From an uncultured Sporosarcina sp. (GTDB lineage: Bacteria; Bacillota; Bacilli; Bacillales_A; Planococcaceae): DNA of 64,000 nt. The notes below the pieces were generated by a model that saw only the letters and a list, made by a program, of their open reading frames with translations, had not been told where the DNA came from and made no database searches. The DNA lies in contig CANSAF010000007.1 in assembly GCA_947644645.1 (NCBI GenBank), positions 22,161 through 86,160 of the forward strand, given 5' to 3'. The translations under genes and the position numbers were made by a program. Shown one piece after another: positions 16,981 to 25,343 of the stretch. Within the stretch, counting starts at the first letter, position 1. Each line of letters opens with the position of its first letter.

Positions 16981-17991
16981 ATGAGTTATATTTCAATCGA
17001 TCATTTATCTTTAAGCTATGGAAACAATCTCGTTTTGAAAGATATTTCTTTAGCTGTCGAAAAAGGAGAACTTGTCACGTTACTCGGTCCAAGTGGCTGC
17101 GGAAAGTCTACTTTACTGCGCGTCTTTGCTGGATTGGAAGTGTTTCAAAAAGGAGATATTTCAATCGATGGAGAAATTGTGAATGACGTTGCACCGAAAG
17201 ATCGAAATATCGGAATGGTATTCCAGTCCTATGCTTTATTTCCGAATATGACTGTTTTTGATAATGTTGCTTTCGGTTTAACAATCAAAAAAGTGTCGAA
17301 AAAAGAAATTGAAGAAAAAGTAATGAATGTATTAGAGCTTGTAAATCTAGCAGATAAAAAGGACTTTTATATCCATCAACTTTCAGGTGGACAACAGCAA
17401 AGAATTTCCCTTGCACGATCACTTGTTACAGAACCTAAATTTTTACTATTAGATGAGCCATTAAGTGCACTCGATGCAAAAATTAGAAAACAACTTCAAA
17501 TGGACATTCGTGCCTTACAAAAGAAATTAGGCATTACAATGATTTTTGTCACACATGATCAAGAAGAAGCAATGATTTTATCAGACCGAATTTTCGTCAT
17601 GAATGAAGGTAAAATTGTTCAAGATGCACTACCTGCAGAATTATACGAAAAACCTAAAAACGAATTTGTCGCGGGCTTTATTGGTAATTATAATATTTTA
17701 ACAAGACAGCAAAAACAACGACTAGCACCAACATTTTCAGCAGAAAAACTAGCGGAAAAATACGCCTTACGCGCTGAGTTGATTAAACTAACACCGGCAG
17801 AAAACACAGAAACAATTGATGCTTTTTTTGAGAATTATACAATTCTTGGTAGTACAATACGTTGCTACTTTAATAGCGGTGGAATTCCGTTGACAGTTGA
17901 CGTCTTAAATAGCACGGTCGATGTGACAACATTACAAAATCAAACACAATTATTTATCGATTATCGTAGTTTTGTACCGCTGCAATCATAA
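16981..17991 (+). CDS. ABC transporter ATP-binding protein (PotA/FbpC class)
   Basis: The 336-residue ATPase has Walker A GPSGCGKST (about residues 37-45), the Q-loop, signature LSGGQQQR, Walker B LLLDEPLSALDA, and switch histidine VTHDQEEAM. A C-terminal extension of about 100 residues after residue 240 is in the place of the TOBE-type regulatory part of this class. It should power the two permeases encoded just upstream. Confidence 0.92.
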   Translation: MSYISIDHLSLSYGNNLVLKDISLAVEKGELVTLLGPSGCGKSTLLRVFAGLEVFQKGDISIDGEIVNDVAPKDRNIGMVFQSYALFPNMTVFDNVAFGLTIKKVSKKEIEEKVMNVLELVNLADKKDFYIHQLSGGQQQRISLARSLVTEPKFLLLDEPLSALDAKIRKQLQMDIRALQKKLGITMIFVTHDQEEAMILSDRIFVMNEGKIVQDALPAELYEKPKNEFVAGFIGNYNILTRQQKQRLAPTFSAEKLAEKYALRAELIKLTPAENTETIDAFFENYTILGSTIRCYFNSGGIPLTVDVLNSTVDVTTLQNQTQLFIDYRSFVPLQS

Positions 17992-18001
17992 GGAGATTTA
18001 C

Positions 18002-18808
18002 ATGCTAAAAGAAGAAAGACATCATTTTTTATTGGATCAATTAGCTTTACATGGAAAAATTATCGTTACGCAGCTTGCAAAAGAACAAAAGGTGACACCT
18101 GAAACGATTCGAAGGGATTTGGATGAATTAGAGAAAAATGAACAACTCACACGGATTCATGGGGGTGCTATCCCTTTTATTCCTAGACAAAAAGAAATGG
18201 CTTATGAGAAAAAACTCGCTTTACACCTTGAAGAAAAACAATTAATTGCCAAAAAAGCCGCATCACTCATTCAAGATGGAGATACGATTGTAGTCGATGT
18301 AGGAACAACGACAGTCCATATTGCAGATTTTATGGATGGGCTTCAAAATCTGACTGTTGTCACCAATTCACTCAGTGCGGCGGAACGATTTAATTTAGCC
18401 GTTGAAGAAAGACGGATGAGCGGGCAAATTATGATGTTACCTGGCATTACGAATCCCGAACAAGCCTCTGTCACTGGAACATATACTGTCGATTTTTTAA
18501 AAAAGTTCCATTTTGATTATGCATTTATTTCATGTGGCGGATTAACCAATGAAGCCATTTATGATTTCGATATCGATGAATCGCTCGTTTCAGAGGTAAT
18601 GATTCAGCAAAGTAAAGAAGCAATTTTACTGGCAGATGACTCAAAAATCGAAAAAACTTCTTTCTTCCATATCTGCCCTTTATTATTAATCACAACAATT
18701 ATTTCTAACAAAGAAAAACCAAGTAACTGGAAATTATTTAATGGAAAATGGATGATTGCAAAACAGGAGGCTACCAATTATGAAAGTAGATTTTCACCTA
18801 CATCTTGA
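18002..18808 (+). CDS. DeoR/GlpR family transcriptional regulator
   Basis: The 268-residue regulator has an N-terminal DeoR helix-turn-helix: TQLAKEQKVTPETIRRDLDEL and the signature RIHGGAI. A DeoRC sensor domain follows with VDVGTTTVHIADFM, TNSL and the CGG region. DeoR regulators usually sense a phosphorylated metabolite, which fits a phosphoester pathway. The ATG at 18002 behind AAGGAG is chosen over an in-frame start 30 bases upstream. The PHP gene overlaps its 3' end by 29 bases, so regulator and enzyme are coupled. Confidence 0.9.
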   Translation: MLKEERHHFLLDQLALHGKIIVTQLAKEQKVTPETIRRDLDELEKNEQLTRIHGGAIPFIPRQKEMAYEKKLALHLEEKQLIAKKAASLIQDGDTIVVDVGTTTVHIADFMDGLQNLTVVTNSLSAAERFNLAVEERRMSGQIMMLPGITNPEQASVTGTYTVDFLKKFHFDYAFISCGGLTNEAIYDFDIDESLVSEVMIQQSKEAILLADDSKIEKTSFFHICPLLLITTIISNKEKPSNWKLFNGKWMIAKQEATNYESRFSPTS

Positions 18809-19814
18809 AGAAGGACCTTATTCAATGGGTTTTGTAGAGAAAACATTGAAAGCAATGGCCTATTTTGAAGAAAGCAAAGAAAAAACACATACGAAAGAAT
18901 GGCTGTTAGATGCCATAAATCGAATGCAAACGCGACTAAAACACGGGGAATTTTCCAAATTGTGGTTGGATTTTTATTTACAAGAAGCGTTAAATAAAGG
19001 ACTCAAACAAGTTGGCATCGTCGACCATCTATACCGTTTTAAAGAAACAAAAGCTTATTTTGAAAAATATATCGACCTTGAATCCGTAGAAGTTGGTCGC
19101 AAACAAGCCGAGTGGTTAGAACAAGTTATGGTAAGCGAACTGCATGATTTTGTAAATCTTATCAATTCCGCTAAAAAGGAATGGGCTGAAAAAGGCGTCA
19201 AACTTAAACTTGGTATTGAAGCCGATTATTTTGTCGGCGGTGAACAAGAGCTTGCAGCCATTTTAGACAAATACGAATTCGATTATATCATTGGATCTGT
19301 GCATTTCTATAACGGCTGGGGCTTCGATAACCCAGATCTCCAACATAAATTCAATGACTTCGATTTAAATGAACTATATACCAATCATTTTGAAACGGTA
19401 AAACATGCAGCAGCAAGTGGACTTTTTGACTTCATTGCCCATTTGGATAATATTAAGGCATTTAATCATCGCCCAAGTGAAGAGAATTTATTGCCACTTT
19501 ATCAAGATGTTGCTGCAACATTGGCCCGTCATGACGTCGCAACCGAAGTAAATCCCGGTCTTTATTATCGTTATCCAGTGAAAGAGATGTGTCCTAGTCC
19601 GATGTTTTTAAAAGTGCTTCTTCAAGAAGGCGTCAAATTTACGACATCATCAGACGCTCATTTCCCAAATGATATCGGGATCTATAATGACAACATTCTC
19701 GAACAACTAACAGAAAATGGTTTGACGGAAATCGCAACTTTTAGTGAGCGAACAAGAATTATGAAATCGATTGAAAATAATACAAAATCACGCGAAATTA
19801 TTCATCTAGAATAA
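18780..19814 (+). CDS. PHP-domain phosphoesterase (histidinol-phosphatase-like)
   Basis: This 344-residue enzyme has a full set of PHP metal motifs: DFHLHLEEG (HxH) at the N-terminus, GIVDH, LGIEADYF, GSVHFYNGW, IAHLD, EVNPG and the final SDAH. PHP phosphatases of this type remove phosphate from small phosphorylated metabolites. ACAGGAGG precedes the ATG by nine bases. In this operon it may act after the phosphodiesterase on the monoester it releases; that order is inference. The true substrate is unknown and probably not histidinol phosphate, since no his genes are nearby. Confidence 0.82.
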   Translation: MKVDFHLHLEEGPYSMGFVEKTLKAMAYFEESKEKTHTKEWLLDAINRMQTRLKHGEFSKLWLDFYLQEALNKGLKQVGIVDHLYRFKETKAYFEKYIDLESVEVGRKQAEWLEQVMVSELHDFVNLINSAKKEWAEKGVKLKLGIEADYFVGGEQELAAILDKYEFDYIIGSVHFYNGWGFDNPDLQHKFNDFDLNELYTNHFETVKHAAASGLFDFIAHLDNIKAFNHRPSEENLLPLYQDVAATLARHDVATEVNPGLYYRYPVKEMCPSPMFLKVLLQEGVKFTTSSDAHFPNDIGIYNDNILEQLTENGLTEIATFSERTRIMKSIENNTKSREIIHLE

Positions 19815-19830
19815 GATCGCGTGATTGACT
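19786..19830. terminator. Hairpin terminator at the end of the PHP gene
   Basis: AATCACGCGA pairs with TCGCGTGATT across a 21-base loop, followed by a short T-rich stretch. The left arm lies inside the last codons of the PHP gene. Confidence 0.55.
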
Positions 19831-19839
19831 TTTCCTTAA

Positions 19840-20394
19840 TTAAGCAGAATATTTCTTAATTAACTCGATAAAAGCTTCCACAAAAGACTGTAAAAATTGA
19901 ACAGTTCCTTCATTATTTAACTTGCCTTGTTCATCCAATAGTTTTGCCGAATGTGAAAGATACACTTCTGGACTTTGCACAACAGGCACATTTACAGCCG
20001 ATAATACTTGGCGTAAATGATGATTTGCGCCAAAACCACCAAAATTCCCTGGTGATTGACTAATAATAGCCCCCGGCTTGCCGTCCCATGCATTATCAAT
20101 TTTTGGACGTGATCCGATATCAATCGCGTTACTTAGCACCGCCGGAACGGAACGATTATATTCTGGTGTAACAAATAAAAAGGCATCCATCTCTTGAATC
20201 TTCTCGCGAAACGCTTGAAATGATTCTGGAACTTGGTCATAATCATCAAAATCCTGATTGTAGAAAGGTAAATGACCGATTTCAATTACTTCTATTTGAT
20301 AATTCTCAGGAAATAATGAACCTACATTTAATGCAAGTTGTTGTGATAAAGATGATTTTCTTAAACTACCGATTAAAACGCCTACTTTTACCAT
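19840..20394 (-). CDS. NADPH-dependent FMN reductase family protein
   Basis: This 184-residue flavodoxin-like reductase has the phosphate-binding start GSLRKSSLSQQLA and the flavin-contact segment TPEYNRSVPAVLSNAIDIGSR. It then has SQSPGNFGGFGANHHLRQVLS, all typical of YieF/azoreductase-like NADPH:FMN reductases that reduce quinones, azo compounds or chromate. I start it at the ATG at 20394, since the 34 upstream in-frame codons are not part of the family. It is a single-gene unit between terminators. Confidence 0.85.
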   Translation of the reverse strand: MVKVGVLIGSLRKSSLSQQLALNVGSLFPENYQIEVIEIGHLPFYNQDFDDYDQVPESFQAFREKIQEMDAFLFVTPEYNRSVPAVLSNAIDIGSRPKIDNAWDGKPGAIISQSPGNFGGFGANHHLRQVLSAVNVPVVQSPEVYLSHSAKLLDEQGKLNNEGTVQFLQSFVEAFIELIKKYSA

Positions 20395-20515
20395 TCTACC
20401 TAACCTTCTTTCTTTTTTATAAACGCCCTTCTTTATTACATACCCAACTATTGCTATTCTACAAACTTCATTCCAATTGGGTGGCCATAAACACAAGATG
20501 ATTTTTTAAAAATAA

Positions 20516-20562
20516 AAATAGACTGCCCCAAAAATCATTCAGCTTTTAGGTCAGCCTATTTC
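20516..20562. terminator. Imperfect hairpin terminator
   Basis: AATAG-CTG-CC pairs with GG-CAG-CTATT with two mismatches, flanked by A and T tracts. It is placed between the small gene and the FMN reductase. Confidence 0.5.
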
Positions 20563-20564
20563 AA

Positions 20565-20792
20565 TTACGCAAGTGTTTTTAAAAACTCATGGACAGGATC
20601 AATAATGCCTACGTATTCTTGCCATTCTGTTAATTCGTTTGTATGAACGTTTTGAGCTCTTACACGAACAACTGTTGAAGTTTGTCCATCTTTTTCAACT
20701 TTCACTGTAATGGAATCAATCCAAAATTCTTTTTGTCCTTCATTAAAGATAACTAATTTTCTTTTCGTATCGTAAATATCATAAGCTGACAT
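20565..20792 (-). CDS. Small conserved-looking protein of unknown function
   Basis: The 75-residue protein has no signal peptide or membrane segment. It alternates hydrophobic and polar residues (KLVIFNEGQKEFWIDSITVKVE, then VVRVRAQNVHTNE), consistent with a small beta-sheet protein. TAGGAGGAATTAAA precedes the ATG, a strong translation signal, and a hairpin follows. I do not recognise a named family. Confidence 0.65.
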   Translation of the reverse strand: MSAYDIYDTKRKLVIFNEGQKEFWIDSITVKVEKDGQTSTVVRVRAQNVHTNELTEWQEYVGIIDPVHEFLKTLA

Positions 20793-20880
20793 TTTAATTC
20801 CTCCTAAATACGCAAACTAAATTCATATCTATTCTACCAAGTTTTACCCAAATGACCTAGAAATTTTTCGTGTGATGTTA

Positions 20881-22689
20881 TTACATAACACGATTTCGCC
20901 CATTTTCTTTCGCTTGATATAACTGTTTATCCGCGGCATTGATCAGTTCAATTTCTGTTCGGTAAGTTGTCCGATCTGTCATTGTCGCAACGCCTATGCT
21001 ATATGTAAGTATGCCAGTCTTTCCCATAGGATGATCGAATTTGGCATCTTCTACAGCTTTTCGTACCCGTTCAGCAATATCGAAAGCCTCTTCGTATGGA
21101 GTATTCGGCAGAACGATCGAAAACTCTTCTCCCCCGTATCTCGCAAAGAAAGCCTCTGGTCGCAATTGTTTTCGAATGACTTTAGAAACTTCCTGTAATA
21201 ACCAATCGCCTTTAGTATGCCCAAAATAATCATTGTATTTTTTGAACTCGTCGATATCAAGCATCAATATAGCCAAGTTCTGATTTTGTTGAAGAGCATT
21301 TCTAAAAACTTTATCCATATAGTCATTAAAGCTTCTTCGATTAGGAATCCCCGTTAAACTGTCTATCGTGGCTTGCTCTTTTAATAACTTATTTGCGTTT
21401 TCTAATTCTGAAGTTCGATGATGCACTTGTTCATCCAAAGAAGCATTTAATGCTAATAATTCCTCCGTTAAATGCTCTCGACTTCTTGTCATATATGCAA
21501 AATCTCTACTCATTTGTACCATATGCAACATCACGTAAAGCCCTGTCGCAGGTAACATTAATGTGTAAAACTGATACCATCCATTCCCGATTGCAAAATC
21601 ATTAAAAAATGCAATGAAAATTAAAACAATGGCATAACTATTTACTTTAGCTTTGCTATTATGATTCCGAACACCTTTATAAGTTATATAAATAAAATAA
21701 ATAAGGGTCGGAATTGTTAAATAAAAAACTTTAAAAAAGAGTGTTTGAAAAAAGATTGGCTGTGTAGTCAAAGTAATGATGATTAAAGCAAAATGAACAA
21801 CTGTTAAAAATAAAACGACTTTCTTTGAAAATTCTTCCTTATGCCATTGCCACATTAAAAGAACAAAAATCCATGAGCCTAGTTCAGTTAAAATATACTC
21901 TAACCGCGTACCTCAAACCCATGAAATGTTTGGAAAAAACAATGTATAGTAAAATGGATCCGCAAAAAGAACCCGACTTGCAATGACGATACAAAATGAG
22001 CCAAACACTAGAAATGTTAGTTCACTTTTACGAAATGAAACGAATGACAGTGTAAATGTGCCCATAATGAACAGACCACTTGTTACAAAAAAGTCTAGAT
22101 GCATTTTATTGTTAAAATTTCTCGTAACAGTTGTCGCTTCACCAAAGTAGATTGAATTTTCAAGTCCACCTCGTATATGCGCGAAGCTAGAAGACTGAAT
22201 GACTAATTCAATTTCATTTGACGCCGCAAAAAAATAGCCTATCTTTGGTGCCATTTCAGAACGATGCGTCGATGAGTCAGTCCCAACGGCCCCATTTTCC
22301 ATAATCGCTACTTGATCCACGTATAGCGTATATGCACTGTATTGATAAGGCATATAGATTGCTAACGCTTTGCCTATAAAATGATCCGGTATTTTAATCG
22401 TTGTTATATAAGTACCGTAAGTATTTTTTGTACCAACTTGCGTCTCAAAAGAACTTAGCAAATGAACGACTTTGCCTCTTCTTGCTTCCTTCGATGTAAA
22501 TAATTCATCCTCAAAAAAGAGCCATTCACCATCTAGTTTTGTGTAAAATCTTTGATATTCTTTTGCACTAAAGTCAAAGTCTGTTTTCTCTTCTATTTCC
22601 ACCCCAAAAACAGGCGAAAAAGAATGTAAGGAAAGCACAAAAAAGAGTAACATCAACATCAGAAATTTCCCTTGAATTAACTTCTCCAT
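20881..22689 (-). pseudogene. 7TMR-DISM diguanylate cyclase interrupted by an in-frame TGA
   Basis: One continuous frame of 602 codons is split by a TGA at 21915-21913. The N-terminal part (22689-21916) has a signal peptide, an extracellular DISMED2-like domain (residues about 30-175) and the first membrane helices, ending PNISWV. The frame then continues GTRLEYILTELGSWIFV, further membrane helices, a coiled coil and a GGDEF domain with RYGGEEF and DSLTGIPNRRSF. An intact homologue would have a codon such as TGG at the stop. The ATG at 21855 has no ribosome binding site, so the cyclase half is unlikely to be made alone. It could be a true nonsense mutation or a sequence error. Confidence 0.8.
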
Positions 22690-22828
22690 TCACTCACCGC
22701 CCGTATACTGGTGTGAAAACTTTGTCGATTTTTGACGAATAAATAATTGATTATTGAGAATATTATACGTCATCTCTTGCTTTTTGACTACTATGGAGCT
22801 AATTCTAGTCACTCAATCCACAAACTAA

Positions 22829-22877
22829 AAAAACTTGTGCAGGACATCTTTGCGAAGTCCATGCACAAGTTTTTATT
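22829..22877. terminator. Strong terminator after the BCCT transporter gene
   Basis: AAAACTTGTGCA and GGAC pair with GTCC and TGCACAAGTTTT, with A and T tracts on both sides, so it can work in both directions. It overlaps the stop of the transporter gene. Confidence 0.85.
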
Positions 22878-24474
22878 ATTTTTCACCATGACGTTTTTTC
22901 TGTTGTTTTAAAATCTTTTCTTCACGACGACTAATATGAATAAGCGGTGAATCATAATCTTTCGACGCTAAAATATCTTCATTTGAAGCCTTCATAAACG
23001 ACCAAGCGAGTAAGAACATAATAAAGATTACCGGGAATCCGGCGACAATACTCGCGGTTTGCAATGTTTCAAGTCCACCAATAAACATTAAAACAAGTGG
23101 CAATAACGTAAGCGTAAATGCCCAGAAAAGTCGGTTCCATTTTAACGGTTCAGAGTCTACACGTTTTTGAACAACGGCTGCCAAAATAAATGAAGCCGAG
23201 TCAAATGTTGTCGATAAGAAAATAATCGCTAAAATTGTAAATAACGGGACGATCAGCTTCGCCATTGGCAATTGATGTAAAATCGCAATAATTGTCGCTG
23301 GTGCACCTGCTTCATTCATATAGCCCATTACATCAAATGAACCTGTAAGTTGTAAATACAATCCAAAGTTACCAAGAATTCCAAAGAATAATAAACAACC
23401 TACTGTTCCGTAAATCATCGTTCCAAGGATCATCTCTTGAATTGTTCGTCCACGAGAAATACGTGCGACGAATAAACCAACGAACGGTGCGTAAACAACC
23501 CACCATGCCCAGTAAAAGATTGTCCAAGTTTGCGGGAAATTCGTTTTTGAAAATCCTTCAATATTTCCAAATGGTTCTAACCAAGTTGCCATTTTAAAGA
23601 AGTTGTCCAAAATAATCCCGATACTTGTAAATGTCGTATTACTAATGAACAATGTCGGTCCTGTAATGAAAACGAATGCCAAAATAAAAATCGCTAATCC
23701 TAAATTGACATCACTTAAAATTTTAATCCCTTTTTTAAGACCAAAATATGCACTTGTTGCAAAAATAGCTGTACATAACATCATAATTGCGGCTTGCATA
23801 CCGAGTGTTGCTTCAATACCTGTAATGTCTTCAACGCCTGCTGCAATCATCGGTGTACCGAGTGCAAGTGTCGTACCAGCACCACCCATTAACCCAAACA
23901 TAAACAAGACGTCAATAATGACACCAATTGGCGTGTCTACCCATTTTCCTAAAACAGGTCTACATGCTTCACTAATTTTTAAAACGGGTTTTTTTCGAAC
24001 ATAATAAAAATAAGCAATTGGTAGCGCTGGCAATGTATAAATTGCCCATGCCATCGGTCCCCAGTGGAAAATACCATAAGCTGTTGACCATGAAACCGCT
24101 TCCGGTGATCCTGGTTCAAGCCCGAATGGTGGTCCTTGGTAATAATAAGCCCATTCAATCATACCCCAGTAAAGAATACTTGAACCAATTCCAGCAGAGA
24201 ACATCATCGCTGCCCAAGAAAAAGTCCCGAACTCCTTACCTTCTCCTTTTTTACCAAGTTTTACTTTTCCGTTTTTACTAAATGCAACATACATTAAAAA
24301 GATAAATGCTGCGAGTCCAACAAATAAGTAAAGTACGCCGAATGTTTCGGTCATAAACTCATTTGCCATATTTACAACTACCGCGCCTGCTTCTGGAAAT
24401 AGTACAAGTGGAATCGATACCGCAAGTACTAATATTAGTGCCCCTATAAAAGTGGGCCAATCAATAATTTTCAT
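22876..24474 (-). CDS. BCCT family betaine/choline/carnitine transporter
   Basis: This 532-residue symporter has twelve predicted membrane helices. Family motifs include MFSAGIGSSILYWGMIEWAYY, GGAGTTLALGTPM and the signature FYWAWWVVYAPFVGLFVARI. A charged cytoplasmic tail ends the protein (SRREEKILKQQKKRHGEK). BCCT carriers take up quaternary ammonium compounds such as glycine betaine or choline with Na+ or H+. The exact substrate is not readable here. It sits apart from the gbs locus and lacks the GbsR-like palindrome in its upstream region. AAAGGA lies before the ATG. Confidence 0.93.
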   Translation of the reverse strand: MKIIDWPTFIGALILVLAVSIPLVLFPEAGAVVVNMANEFMTETFGVLYLFVGLAAFIFLMYVAFSKNGKVKLGKKGEGKEFGTFSWAAMMFSAGIGSSILYWGMIEWAYYYQGPPFGLEPGSPEAVSWSTAYGIFHWGPMAWAIYTLPALPIAYFYYVRKKPVLKISEACRPVLGKWVDTPIGVIIDVLFMFGLMGGAGTTLALGTPMIAAGVEDITGIEATLGMQAAIMMLCTAIFATSAYFGLKKGIKILSDVNLGLAIFILAFVFITGPTLFISNTTFTSIGIILDNFFKMATWLEPFGNIEGFSKTNFPQTWTIFYWAWWVVYAPFVGLFVARISRGRTIQEMILGTMIYGTVGCLLFFGILGNFGLYLQLTGSFDVMGYMNEAGAPATIIAILHQLPMAKLIVPLFTILAIIFLSTTFDSASFILAAVVQKRVDSEPLKWNRLFWAFTLTLLPLVLMFIGGLETLQTASIVAGFPVIFIMFLLAWSFMKASNEDILASKDYDSPLIHISRREEKILKQQKKRHGEK

Positions 24475-24924
24475 CGTACAAATCCTTTCGCTTGTATTTT
24501 GTCTAATTAAGAATACAGATCAAAAGAGATTTTTCAGTGAGTAAAGTAGATAAGATTAATTTCTCTATAACTTGTCAGTCATATTCAAGATTTTTGAGGC
24601 ATCAAATGTAGATGAAGATGATTAAAACGCTTTATTTCGGCTTAAAATTTTAGGATGTTTTGGAATAGAGGATGTTGACTTCCTATACTTTTTAAAAATC
24701 GTTACTTAATTTTTCACTTCAAAATAATTGGCGATTCTCTTTGCTTCTTAATTCGTTCTTCACCTTTCACACTACATTCGTAAGTTCATAAGACAAGAAT
24801 CCGATTTAAAAAACTTTAAGCATAAATTCAGTGTAACGAAATTTGCGCAATTTTTCTACCTACAAGAAAATAAAACGTCACTTCTAAACATTCCTGATAA
24901 ACAGAATAATAAAACTAGTTAAAC
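24475..24924. other. Gene-free region upstream of the BCCT gene
   Basis: About 450 AT-rich bases with no convincing reading frame on either strand. The BCCT promoter must lie here, but I cannot pick one pair of elements with confidence. No riboswitch-like fold or repeat stood out. Confidence 0.4.
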
Positions 24925-24974
24925 GAAAAAAATCCCTGCGCGACGAATATTCTTTTTCGCGCACAGGGATTTTC
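24925..24974 (-). terminator. Terminator after the YxeA-like gene
   Basis: On the minus strand AAAATCCCTG and CGCG pair with CGCG and CAGGGATTTTT, followed by a long T-run. Confidence 0.85.
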
Positions 24975-25325
24975 TTAAAATTGAACTGCGCTTGGCAGTT
25001 CATTTACTTGCACTTCGTCATAAGACGTCACGGCATTTCCATTTTTCAAATACAGTTTTAAAAATGCGCCTTCTCGCAATTCTTTAGCTGCTTCAAATTC
25101 TACTTCTACAGGAGTTCCTTCCTCATCATACGCCGTTCCTGTGTATACATATCGATTCATCACTTCACCAGAGTCCAATTTCGTTTCATTAATTGTTTCA
25201 TACGTCTCTATTTTATAAAACACTGTTTCTTTGCCAAATCGATTAAAATCGACACTTAATAATACAGCTACTGCAATGGCTACTAACAAGAAGCCGATCC
25301 CTATAATCGCGAATCCTTTTTTCAT
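24975..25325 (-). CDS. YxeA-like small secreted or membrane-anchored protein
   Basis: The 116-residue protein has an N-terminal hydrophobic segment (residues 4-25) and a small extracytoplasmic domain with YVYTGTAYDEEGTPVEVEFEA and REGAFLKLYLKN, resembling YxeA (DUF1093). In Bacillus subtilis yxeA sits at the end of the yxdLM transporter operon. Here it follows the BceAB-type permease gene by 18 bases in the same arrangement. Function is not established. Confidence 0.75.
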   Translation of the reverse strand: MKKGFAIIGIGFLLVAIAVAVLLSVDFNRFGKETVFYKIETYETINETKLDSGEVMNRYVYTGTAYDEEGTPVEVEFEAAKELREGAFLKLYLKNGNAVTSYDEVQVNELPSAVQF

Positions 25326-25343
25326 TTTAAGTCCTCCAAATTA

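Noticed and set aside
24475-24924. Riboswitch or T-box upstream of the BCCT gene
   Set aside because: No conserved aptamer-like core and no terminator/antiterminator pair could be seen in this stretch.
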